NCBI RefSeq assembly: GCF_018119405.1
Contig: NZ_JAGPWC010000018.1
Span: 1-64,000 of the forward strand
Length of the DNA stretch: 64,000 bases
DNA from: Massilia sp. ST3
Lineage (GTDB): Bacteria; Pseudomonadota; Gammaproteobacteria; Burkholderiales; Burkholderiaceae_D
Direction of reading: 5' to 3'
The position numbers and the translations under genes were made by a program. This document shows, piece after piece, positions 55,166 to 63,087 of this stretch (position 1 is the stretch's first letter; the number at the start of each line of letters is the position of its first letter). The notes beneath the pieces are model-generated. The model was not told where the DNA came from and did no database searches. It saw only the letters and a program-made list of their open reading frames with translations.

Positions 55166-56845
55166 ATGATCGATGACGATTCCTCCACCTGCTCCGTGCT
55201 GCTGATCGACGATGAGCCGTTTGCGCAGGACATCATCGCCCACGGCCTCGAGGGCTGCATCAAGCATACGCTGTGCTACGAATCGAGCCCGGCGCGCGCC
55301 GTCGAGGTGGCGCGCGAGCTGAAGGCGACGGTGGTGCTGGTCGATCTGCGCATGCCCGGGCTCGACGGCTTCGACGTCACCGCCAGGCTGCGCGCCGATC
55401 CCGAGACCGAAGACATTCCCGTCATCCTGCTCTCGTCCGAGGACGATCCCGACATCAAGGCCAAGGCCTTCGCCGTGGGCGCCAACGACTACCTGGTCAA
55501 GTGGCCCGATGCGCGCGAGCTGGTGGCGCGCGTGCGCTACCACAGCGGCGCCTGCAGCGCGCGGCGCCAGCGCGACCAGGCCTTCGCCTCGCTGCGCCTG
55601 AGCCAGGAACAGCTGGCCGCCAGCCAGTCGGCCCTGCACCAGGCCCAGAAGATGGAAGCGATCGGCCAGCTGACCGGGGGCGTGGCCCACGACTTCAACA
55701 ATGTCCTGCAGATCATCGGCGGCAACCTCCAGTTGCTCAAGCTGATCGGCGGCATGAGCGACGCCGGGCGCACCCGCGTCGAGATGGCGCTCAACGGCGT
55801 GGAGCGCGGCGCCAAGCTGGCCGCCCACCTGCTCGCGTTCGCGCGGCGCCAGCCGCTGCAGTCGGTGGTGATCGATCCCGGCAGCCTGCTGCGCGAGATG
55901 GACGACATGATGCGCCGCGTCCTGGGGCCGGGCGCCCGCGTGCTCACCGAGATCGCTCCCGACCTGGGCAGCGTGACGGTCGATCCCAACCAGCTCGGCA
56001 ACGTGCTGCTGAACCTGGCGATCAATGCGCGCGACGCCATGTCCGACAGCGTGGCCGGCAGCGGCACCCTGACCATCACGGCGCGCAACGCCTACGGCGA
56101 CGACGGCCGCAGCGCCTTGCCTCCAGAAGTGCAGCGCGGCGACTACGTGGTGCTGGAAGTGAGCGACACCGGCAAGGGCATGCCGCCCGACGTGATGCAG
56201 CGCGCCTTCGAGCCCTTCTTCACGACCAAGCCGACCGGGCAGGGCACCGGCCTGGGACTGGCGATGGCCTATGGCTTCGTCAAGCAGTCCGGCGGCGAGA
56301 TCGTCCTGCGCAGCGAACCGGGGCGCGGCACCACGGTGTCGATCTACCTGCCGCGCAGCGACGCGGCGCCGGCTGCGGACGAGCCCGAACATGCGCCGCT
56401 CCTGGCCGGGGGACTGGAAACCATCCTGGTGGTGGAAGACGAGGACGACGTGCGCTCCGCGACCTGCGGCATCCTGTCCGCGCTCGGCTACCAGGTGCTG
56501 GAGGCGGGCGACGCCGCCAGTGCGGCGGAGATCATCGACAGCGGCCGCCATATCGACCTGGTGTTCACCGATGTGATCATGCCGGGACCGGTGAGCAGCC
56601 TGCAACTGGGAGAGATCGTGCGCGAGCGCCTGCCCGGCGCCCAGATCCTGTACACCTCGGGCTATGCCGAAGGGGTGCTGGCGCACGAGGGCAAGCTGGA
56701 TGCCTCGGTGCACCTGCTGCAGAAACCCTATCATCCGGATGCGCTCAGCGCGCGCATCCGCCACCTGCTGCGCCGCGGCGCGCGGCGCGCTTCAGCCAGG
56801 GGCGTGGGCAAGGCGGCGGACGAAGCTCACTTGGGCTTGACGTAG
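55166..56845 (+). CDS. Hybrid kinase with two receivers, REC-HisKA-HATPase-REC
   Basis: This 559-residue protein has an N-terminal receiver (D60 in VVLVDLRMPGLDGFD), a HisKA domain with H175 in LTGGVAHDFNNVLQ, HATPase_c (NLAINARDAM, DTGKGMP, GTGLGLAMAYGF) and a C-terminal receiver (D469 in VFTDVIMPGP). The HisKA/HATPase type with GGVAHDFNN is common in phosphorelay hybrid kinases. No membrane span is visible. Its 3' end overlaps the convergent response regulator by 19 bases. The N-terminal receiver suggests it is itself controlled by another kinase. Confidence 0.9.
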   Translation: MIDDDSSTCSVLLIDDEPFAQDIIAHGLEGCIKHTLCYESSPARAVEVARELKATVVLVDLRMPGLDGFDVTARLRADPETEDIPVILLSSEDDPDIKAKAFAVGANDYLVKWPDARELVARVRYHSGACSARRQRDQAFASLRLSQEQLAASQSALHQAQKMEAIGQLTGGVAHDFNNVLQIIGGNLQLLKLIGGMSDAGRTRVEMALNGVERGAKLAAHLLAFARRQPLQSVVIDPGSLLREMDDMMRRVLGPGARVLTEIAPDLGSVTVDPNQLGNVLLNLAINARDAMSDSVAGSGTLTITARNAYGDDGRSALPPEVQRGDYVVLEVSDTGKGMPPDVMQRAFEPFFTTKPTGQGTGLGLAMAYGFVKQSGGEIVLRSEPGRGTTVSIYLPRSDAAPAADEPEHAPLLAGGLETILVVEDEDDVRSATCGILSALGYQVLEAGDAASAAEIIDSGRHIDLVFTDVIMPGPVSSLQLGEIVRERLPGAQILYTSGYAEGVLAHEGKLDASVHLLQKPYHPDALSARIRHLLRRGARRASARGVGKAADEAHLGLT

Positions 56846-57282
56846 CGGCGCGATCCCGGCGGCGGCTCGTTCAGCACGGCCCAGAAGATGCCGAGATCGG
56901 CGATCGCGCGCACGAACTCGTTGAAGTCCACCGGCTTGACCACGTAGGCGTTCACGCCCAGCGCGTAGCTGCGGATCACGTCCTGCTCTTCCTTGGACGA
57001 GGTCAGCATCACCACAGGAATCGGCTTGAGCAGCTCGGTCTCGCGGATCGCCTTCAGCACTTCCAATCCATCCACTTTCGGCAGCTTCAGGTCGAGCAGG
57101 ATCACGGCCGGGTTACCGACCGGGCGCTCGGCGAACTCGCCGCGCCGGTTCAGGTAGTCGAGCGCCTCGGCGCCGTCGCGCACGACCACGACTTCGTTCG
57201 CCAGCTGGCTTTTCGACAGCGCGATGAGCGTGAGCTCGAGGTCGTGGGGGTTGTCTTCCACCAGCAGGATGGGCTTGAGCAT
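56827..57282 (-). CDS. Single-domain response regulator
   Basis: This 151-residue protein is a stand-alone receiver domain: LLVEDNPHDLELTL, phospho-acceptor D64 in VILLDLKLPKVDG, and K in AYVVKPVDFNEF. It lacks an output domain and is of the Rcp1/CheY-like type that partners with phytochromes. It starts 9 bp after the phytochrome stop, so it is its likely phosphate receiver. The stop overlaps the opposite kinase gene. Confidence 0.93.
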   Translation of the reverse strand: MLKPILLVEDNPHDLELTLIALSKSQLANEVVVVRDGAEALDYLNRRGEFAERPVGNPAVILLDLKLPKVDGLEVLKAIRETELLKPIPVVMLTSSKEEQDVIRSYALGVNAYVVKPVDFNEFVRAIADLGIFWAVLNEPPPGSRRYVKPK

Positions 57283-57291
57283 GATGCGGCC

Positions 57292-59541
57292 TTACGGGGT
57301 TGGGGTTTGTTTCGGAATGCTGAACGAGAAGGTTGCGCCTTCGCCCTGCACGGATTCGGCCCACACGCGGCCGTTATGGCGCTCGACGATGCGGCGCACG
57401 TTGGCCAGGCCGATGCCGGTGCCCTGGAAGTCTTCCATGCGGTGCAGGCGCTGGAACACGCCGAACAGCTTGTGCACGTAATCCATGTTGAAGCCGGCGC
57501 CGTTGTCGGCGACGTGGAACACGGTTTCGTGCTCGCCTTCGTCGGCCCAGATCCGGATCACGGCCGGGTCGCGTCCACCGGTGAACTTGACCGCGTTGGA
57601 CAGCAGGTTGTAGACCGCCAGGTGCAGGAAACTGGGGTCGGCGCAGACCGCGGGCAGGTGCTCGAGGTGCCAGTCGACGTTGCGGCTGCCCATGTCGATT
57701 CCCAGCTTGTCGATGCAGGCCGAGACCAGGTCGTTCATGTCGACCGTGGTCGGGCGCAGGGCCGCGCGGCCCATCTGCGAGAAGGACAGCAGGTCGTCGA
57801 CCAGCTTGCCGGCCAGGCGCGCCGATTCCTTGATGTTCTTCAGGAAGCGCTGGCGCCGGTCCGGATTCTCGGCGCCGTTGGACTCCAGCAGCAGGTCGGA
57901 GAAGCCGACGATGTGGCGCAGCGGCGCCCGCAGGTCGTGCGAGACCGAGTAGGAGAAGGCTTCCAGTTCCTTGTTGGCGCGCCCGAGTTCCTCGGCCAGT
58001 TCGGCCATCTGTTCGGCGCGCTCGAGCGCGATGCCCAGCAGGGCGGAGCGGAATTCGACGGTCAGCTCGATCTCGGCCTGGTGCCAGGGCAGGCTGTGGC
58101 CGTGGATGGTCTCGCGCCAGGCGGCGAAACTCTGGCGCGGCGAAAGCTGGGTCGGGGCCCCTGGCGGGGCGGTCTTCTCGTAGGGGTTGCCGGCCCATTC
58201 GATGACCTGCACCAGCTCGGGACGGAACCACAGCAGGTAGTGCTTGTGGATGCGCGAGATCGGCAGCGCCAGCAGGCCGCTGGCGTTGCGGATCATGTCC
58301 CGCGCCGGCGGGTAGCTGGCCGCCAGGTGGCTGGTATGGAATACCTCGGTATGACCCTGCAGGGCGAGCCAGGTCGAGAGGGCGCGGATCGCCTCCTCGT
58401 CCGGGGTGTCGCCATAGGTCATGATGCGCTCGTCGGCGACGATCGCCACCCCGCCGGCGCGCGCGAAGCGCAGCAGCTCGGGGAAGACCCGGCTCATGTT
58501 CTCGAGGAAGTCGCTGCCCTTGGTCAGGTGGCCCATCAGCTCCACCATCACGCGCCGCACGTCGAGGCGGAACTGCAGCTCGGCCGCGTCCTCGCGCGAT
58601 TCGATGCACAGCGCCAGGATCTGGCCCAGCTGCTCGCAGGCGGTGCGCTGCTCGACCGGCACCGGGCAGGGCGTGGCGTTATGGCAGGAGATCAGGCCCC
58701 ACAGCTTGCCCTTGACGATCAGCGACACCGACATCGAGGCCAGCGTGCCCATGTTGCGCATGTATTGCAGGTGCACGGGCGAGACGCTGCGCAGGGCCGC
58801 GAAGGACAGGTCGTTGGCGGCGCCAGTGACCGGATTGCGCGCCGGGACCAGCGCGGCCGGCTGGTAGTTGGCGTCCTGGATCAGGCGGATCGGCGACAGG
58901 GTGTACAGCTCGCGCGCCTGGGCCGGGATGTCGCTCGCGGGGAAGGACTGGCCGAGGTAGGAATCGTAGTCGTCCGCCTTGGATTCCGCCACCACGCGGC
59001 CGTGGCCGTCCGGGTCGAACTGGTACACCATGACACGGCCGAAGCCGGTGACCGAGCGCACGTGGCGCGCGGCCAGGTCGGTCAGGGCCGGGATCGAGGC
59101 ATGCTGGTTGACCTTGGCGAGGAAATCGCTGATCAGCGGGTAGAGGTGGCGGAAATCCGCCGGCTGCGGACGGTCGACCCGTTCGAACTCGGCGATGACC
59201 AGGCCGTCCCACAGGTGGGCCAGCACGTCGAAGTGGGCGCCGTTCTCCAGGCTGACGGTGCCCAGATAGAGCGGGCGGGCGCCCAGGGCGCCGCGCGACA
59301 GTTCCGGGGCCAGGCGCGCATGCGCTGCCTCGCCGACCACGCGCGCCATCGGCTTGCCCGCAGCCTGCCCGGCGTCGAGGCCGGTCCATTGCGCCAGGTT
59401 GGCGCTGGCCTGCAGGACCTCGAGCGCGGGGGCGGGCGACAGGGTGAGCATGAAGCCATGCGGCTGGATGCTGCCGGGGGTGCGGATCGGCTCTTGATCG
59501 CAGGCGGTCAGGTCGAGTTGTTCGGGCGCTGCCGGGGTCAT
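57292..59541 (-). CDS. Bacteriophytochrome histidine kinase
   Basis: This 749-residue protein has the phytochrome photosensory module and kinase: PAS domain with candidate biliverdin-binding C14 (TACDQEPIRTPGSIQPHG), GAF domain with PASDIPAQARELYTLSPIRL, and PHY domain with the tongue motif LSPRQSFAAWRE. HisKA carries H535 in SVSHDLRAPLRH, and HATPase_c (NLLSNAVKFTGG, DNGAGFN, GTGIGLANVRR) follows. It should sense red/far-red light through biliverdin and pass phosphate to the adjacent response regulator. No heme oxygenase gene is visible in the window, so biliverdin must come from elsewhere. ATG 59541 has AAGG upstream. Confidence 0.94.
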   Translation of the reverse strand: MTPAAPEQLDLTACDQEPIRTPGSIQPHGFMLTLSPAPALEVLQASANLAQWTGLDAGQAAGKPMARVVGEAAHARLAPELSRGALGARPLYLGTVSLENGAHFDVLAHLWDGLVIAEFERVDRPQPADFRHLYPLISDFLAKVNQHASIPALTDLAARHVRSVTGFGRVMVYQFDPDGHGRVVAESKADDYDSYLGQSFPASDIPAQARELYTLSPIRLIQDANYQPAALVPARNPVTGAANDLSFAALRSVSPVHLQYMRNMGTLASMSVSLIVKGKLWGLISCHNATPCPVPVEQRTACEQLGQILALCIESREDAAELQFRLDVRRVMVELMGHLTKGSDFLENMSRVFPELLRFARAGGVAIVADERIMTYGDTPDEEAIRALSTWLALQGHTEVFHTSHLAASYPPARDMIRNASGLLALPISRIHKHYLLWFRPELVQVIEWAGNPYEKTAPPGAPTQLSPRQSFAAWRETIHGHSLPWHQAEIELTVEFRSALLGIALERAEQMAELAEELGRANKELEAFSYSVSHDLRAPLRHIVGFSDLLLESNGAENPDRRQRFLKNIKESARLAGKLVDDLLSFSQMGRAALRPTTVDMNDLVSACIDKLGIDMGSRNVDWHLEHLPAVCADPSFLHLAVYNLLSNAVKFTGGRDPAVIRIWADEGEHETVFHVADNGAGFNMDYVHKLFGVFQRLHRMEDFQGTGIGLANVRRIVERHNGRVWAESVQGEGATFSFSIPKQTPTP

Positions 59542-59724
59542 GGTGCCTTGAGGAAACGAACTTGGGGAACAGGACAGTATTGTAACGCGAAACCGCTGAC
59601 CCCTTTTACAAAGGCGCGGGACCGTATTGACGCGCCGCGGCCAGCCAGGCGCGTGGGCGGTCGAAGATGAGCGGTAGTATGATAGGATCATTTTAGGTCC
59701 ATCTTTTCAGGAAGCACTCTCCAT

Positions 59725-61635
59725 ATGGACAGTATTTCGCCCCCCGTCCAGCAATCCATCACCGACGAGCAACGGCTCCAGTACCTGGTCTCCGGCATCA
59801 GCGATTACGCGATCTACATGCTCGATCCGCAGGGCTATGTCGCGAGCTGGAACGCCGGCGCGCAGCGCTTCAAGGGCTATGTCGAGCAGGAGATCCTGGG
59901 GCAGCATTTTTCGCGTTTCTACACGCCCGAGGACCGCGCCACCGGCCTGCCCGCGCGCGCGCTGAAGCATGCACTGGAGGACGGCAAGTTCGAGGCCGAG
60001 GGCTGGCGCGTGCGCAAGGACGGCACCCGCTTCTGGGCCCACGTGGTGATCGATCCGATCTACGACGAGCACGGCGCCCTGCTGGGCTATGCCAAGATCA
60101 CCCGCGACGTCACCGAGCGCAAGCAGACCGAGGATGCCCTGCGCGAGAGCGAGCAGCGCTTCCGCATCCTGGTGCAGGGTGTGACTGACTATGCGATCTA
60201 CATGCTGTCGCCCGAAGGCGTGGTCACGAACTGGAACGTGGGGGCCGAGCGCATCAAGGGCTATTCCTATGACGAGATCATTGGCAGCCATTTCTCGCGT
60301 TTCTACACCGACCAGGACCGCCTGTCCGGGGTGCCGGCGCGCGCCCTGGGTACGGCGGGCCAGGTCGGCCGCTACGAGGCCGAAGGCTGGCGCGTGCGCA
60401 AGGACGGCACCCGCTTCTGGGCCCACGTGGTGATCGACGCCATCCGCGACGAGAACGGCGAGCTGCTGGGCTTCGCCAAGATCACGCGCGACCTGACCGA
60501 GAAAAAGCAGGCGGCCGAAGCGCTGGAGAAGGCGCAGGCGGCGCTGTTCCAGTCGCAGAAGATGGAATCGATCGGCCAGCTCACAGGCGGCATCGCGCAC
60601 GACTTCAACAACCTGCTGTCGGTGATCGCGAGCGGACTGGAAGTGCTGACCATGCAGCGCCAGCACGGCAGCGACCTCAAGACCCTGGACAGCATGCGGC
60701 GCGCGATCGACCGCGGCGCCACACTCACCCAGCAGCTGCTGGCCTTCGCACGCCAGCAGCCGCTGCAGCCCGAGACGCGCAACGTGAACCGCCTGATCAC
60801 CGGCTTCGAATCGGTGCTGCGGCGCGCAGCCAACACCTCGATCGCCTTCGAGGTCAAGCTCGACCCGCAGGTGCGCAACACCGTGGTCGACGCGGCGCGC
60901 TTCGAATCCGCGCTACTCAATTTGGTGGTCAATGCGCGCGACGCCATGCCCGAGGGCGGCAGGATCGAGATCGCCACCGCCAACGCCGTCCTGGCCGACG
61001 GCGAGGTCGACAACCTGCCGGCCGGCGAGTACGTGCGCCTGACCGTGACCGACACCGGCACCGGCATGGACCCCGAGACCGTGGCGCGCGCCTTCGAACC
61101 CTTCTACACCACCAAGGAGGTGGGCAAGGGCACCGGCCTGGGCCTGTCGCAGGTGTATGGCTTCATCAAGCAATCGGGCGGCGAGATCGCGATCCGCAGC
61201 ATGCTGGGCGAGGGCACGACGATCGCCATCTACCTGCCGGCCGCCTCCTCGCAAGATCACGACTACCGCAAGGCCGACACCGAGACGGTGCTGATCGTCG
61301 AGGACGAACCGGACCTGCTCGACGTGGCGTCCTCGCTGTTCATGAGCATGGGCTACGACGTCGTGACCGCCGCCAGCGGCCAGGAAGCCATGAACGTGCT
61401 GGCCAGCCGCGACGTCGACATCCTGTTCACCGACGTCGTCATGCCCGACGGGATCAACGGCATCGACCTGGCGGCCTTCACGCGCGAGAACTACCCGCAC
61501 ATCAAGGTGATGCTGGCCTCGGGGTATCCGCAGCCGGCGCTCAAGCTGGACCGTGGCAAGCTGGGGGAGTTTGCGTTTGTCAGCAAGCCGTACAGGTTGT
61601 CGGACCTGGCGCGCAGCTTGCGGAGCGTGCACTGA
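59725..61635 (+). CDS. Hybrid kinase, PAS-PAS-HisKA-HATPase-REC
   Basis: This 636-residue protein has two nearly identical PAS domains (residues about 20-125 and 145-245), each with YVASWNAGAQRFKGY- or VVTNWNVGAERIKGY-like cores and FYTPEDRATG / FYTDQDRLSG segments, likely from duplication. HisKA has H292 in LTGGIAHDFNNLLS, HATPase_c follows (VVNARDAMPEGG, DTGTGMD, GTGLGLSQVYGF), and the receiver has D570 in LFTDVVMPDG. It is divergent from the bacteriophytochrome (183-bp gap). No membrane segment is visible, so it is probably a soluble sensor. Confidence 0.92.
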   Translation: MDSISPPVQQSITDEQRLQYLVSGISDYAIYMLDPQGYVASWNAGAQRFKGYVEQEILGQHFSRFYTPEDRATGLPARALKHALEDGKFEAEGWRVRKDGTRFWAHVVIDPIYDEHGALLGYAKITRDVTERKQTEDALRESEQRFRILVQGVTDYAIYMLSPEGVVTNWNVGAERIKGYSYDEIIGSHFSRFYTDQDRLSGVPARALGTAGQVGRYEAEGWRVRKDGTRFWAHVVIDAIRDENGELLGFAKITRDLTEKKQAAEALEKAQAALFQSQKMESIGQLTGGIAHDFNNLLSVIASGLEVLTMQRQHGSDLKTLDSMRRAIDRGATLTQQLLAFARQQPLQPETRNVNRLITGFESVLRRAANTSIAFEVKLDPQVRNTVVDAARFESALLNLVVNARDAMPEGGRIEIATANAVLADGEVDNLPAGEYVRLTVTDTGTGMDPETVARAFEPFYTTKEVGKGTGLGLSQVYGFIKQSGGEIAIRSMLGEGTTIAIYLPAASSQDHDYRKADTETVLIVEDEPDLLDVASSLFMSMGYDVVTAASGQEAMNVLASRDVDILFTDVVMPDGINGIDLAAFTRENYPHIKVMLASGYPQPALKLDRGKLGEFAFVSKPYRLSDLARSLRSVH

Positions 61636-61677
61636 TCGTTGCCGTGTCTGCGTATCAGGCAGGAAAAGCGTCCGTTG

Positions 61678-61713
61678 AACGCGTGGACGGGTTCCCCGTC
61701 CACGCGGTGATAG
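61678..61713. repeat. Single family-2 palindrome
   Basis: GCGTGGACGGG-TT-CCCCGTCCACGC followed by GGTGATAG is identical in its central part to the family-2 element at 46200-46240, here unpaired. It lies between the hybrid kinase and the convergent lipase gene. Confidence 0.75.
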
Positions 61714-61753
61714 TCGACCGCTGATCCGCCACCGGACGACGATCTAGCACCGT

Positions 61754-62944
61754 TTACAACCCAAAAATAATATCGCTGATCTTCTCGTACAGCGCATCAG
61801 CCGACGGCCCCTTGTTCGGCCAGTTCAAGATATCGAAGTGGTCGTACCCGCGCCACGTCCCCAGGTAATTCCAGCTCCCCTTGACCGAGGTCCCGTCGTA
61901 GTCCCGCACCGGATGCCCGCTCGGCGCGCGCATGCTCACGGTATTGACCACGCCGTCGTTGGCGAACCAGTCGCTGTCGATGCGCTGCCGTCCCGGCGCG
62001 TCCTGGGTGTAGCCGCCGATCCCGCGCTGCAGCGGCGACGGCACGATCCATTCGCCCGCGAACAGCTTGAAGTAGGGGATCATGTCGGCGCGCGGGTACT
62101 GGAAGGCCGTGGTCTGGATGGGGGCGATCACGCGGTCGGTGTCGTTGCAGCACCAGCTGCCGGCCTCGGTGGCCAGGGTGCCCACCGAATAGTAATAAAC
62201 CTGGGGCGAGGTGCGCGCCCAGCGGTTGAATTCGCGCGCGCCGTCCGGCGCCAGTTCCCACTGCGCCGCACGGTGGCTGAGCAGCTCGCGCAGCGGCGTG
62301 CGCAGGCTGGGGGCGATGTCGAACACGGCATCGCTGAGCGTGGTGCCGTTGTGCGGGGCCGAGATGGTGGTCACGCTGCGGATCCAGCCAAGCTTGCCGC
62401 CCCGGTACAGCTCGCCGTCGCCCTCGTCCTCGGGCGAACCGTGCTCGAGCAGTTCGACCAGGGCGCGGATGGTGGTGCCGCCCTGGCTGTGGCCGATCAG
62501 GTGGATGGGATGCCGGGCATCCCAGGCCGGATAGAAGGCCGGCGGATAAGCCTGCGGATTGTCGGCCGGGTCGGCGGCCCAGCATTTACCGGGGGGCTTT
62601 TGCGCCTGGCCCGGCGTTCCATGTTTGCGCACGTGGGCCGCGCCGTAGTCGACGCAGCCGCCCTTGATCTGGGCGTAGAGCTCGGCCGCCCGGTCCCAGT
62701 TGGAGCTGATCGGCCCCACTGCCGCCACGAACACGTTGCGCGGGCCGTGGTAGACCTGCATGCGGCGCGCGATGTCGCCATAGCCGCCCCAGTAATTGAA
62801 GCCGCTGTGCTGGAATTCGTCCGGGCCGAAGCCCAGCACGCCGTGTACCAGGATGACGGGGTAGTTGTTGGCGGCGCAGGCCGGCGCGCAGCAGGCGCAG
62901 GCCGCCAGCAGGGCGGCCGCGCAGGCTTGAAAAAGGCGCAACAT
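61754..62944 (-). CDS. Secreted lipase, family I.5-like
   Basis: This 396-residue protein has a signal peptide (about 1-25, with several cysteines, cut near ACAANNYP). The lipase core has the oxyanion HG (VILVHGVLGFG) and nucleophile S153 in IGHSQGGTTIR. VGPISSNWDRAAELYAQIKG, VDYGAAHVRKHG, and SVTTISAPHNGTTL closely match the thermostable Geobacillus/Staphylococcus-type (family I.5/I.6) lipases. It should hydrolyse triacylglycerols outside the cell. GGAG lies 7 bp before ATG 62944. It is convergent with the kinase gene. Confidence 0.85.
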   Translation of the reverse strand: MLRLFQACAAALLAACACCAPACAANNYPVILVHGVLGFGPDEFQHSGFNYWGGYGDIARRMQVYHGPRNVFVAAVGPISSNWDRAAELYAQIKGGCVDYGAAHVRKHGTPGQAQKPPGKCWAADPADNPQAYPPAFYPAWDARHPIHLIGHSQGGTTIRALVELLEHGSPEDEGDGELYRGGKLGWIRSVTTISAPHNGTTLSDAVFDIAPSLRTPLRELLSHRAAQWELAPDGAREFNRWARTSPQVYYYSVGTLATEAGSWCCNDTDRVIAPIQTTAFQYPRADMIPYFKLFAGEWIVPSPLQRGIGGYTQDAPGRQRIDSDWFANDGVVNTVSMRAPSGHPVRDYDGTSVKGSWNYLGTWRGYDHFDILNWPNKGPSADALYEKISDIIFGL

Positions 62945-63087
62945 GGGATTCTCCAATCGATGAGCCGTCAGCCACATTGTCTGAGGAGGCGGGGAGGGAC
63001 GGTTTGCGCTGCGTCGGGTGGCAACGCATCAGGCCGCCTGGACGCGCGGAAACAGTGCGCGGCAGGCTTGACAGCCTGCCGGCCGGA

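Noticed and set aside
55273-59670. A 1465-codon open frame on the plus strand
   Set aside because: It runs across the double-receiver kinase, the response regulator and the bacteriophytochrome in another frame. Its Arg/Ala/Gly/Gln-rich, low-complexity translation is typical of a spurious frame in GC-rich DNA.
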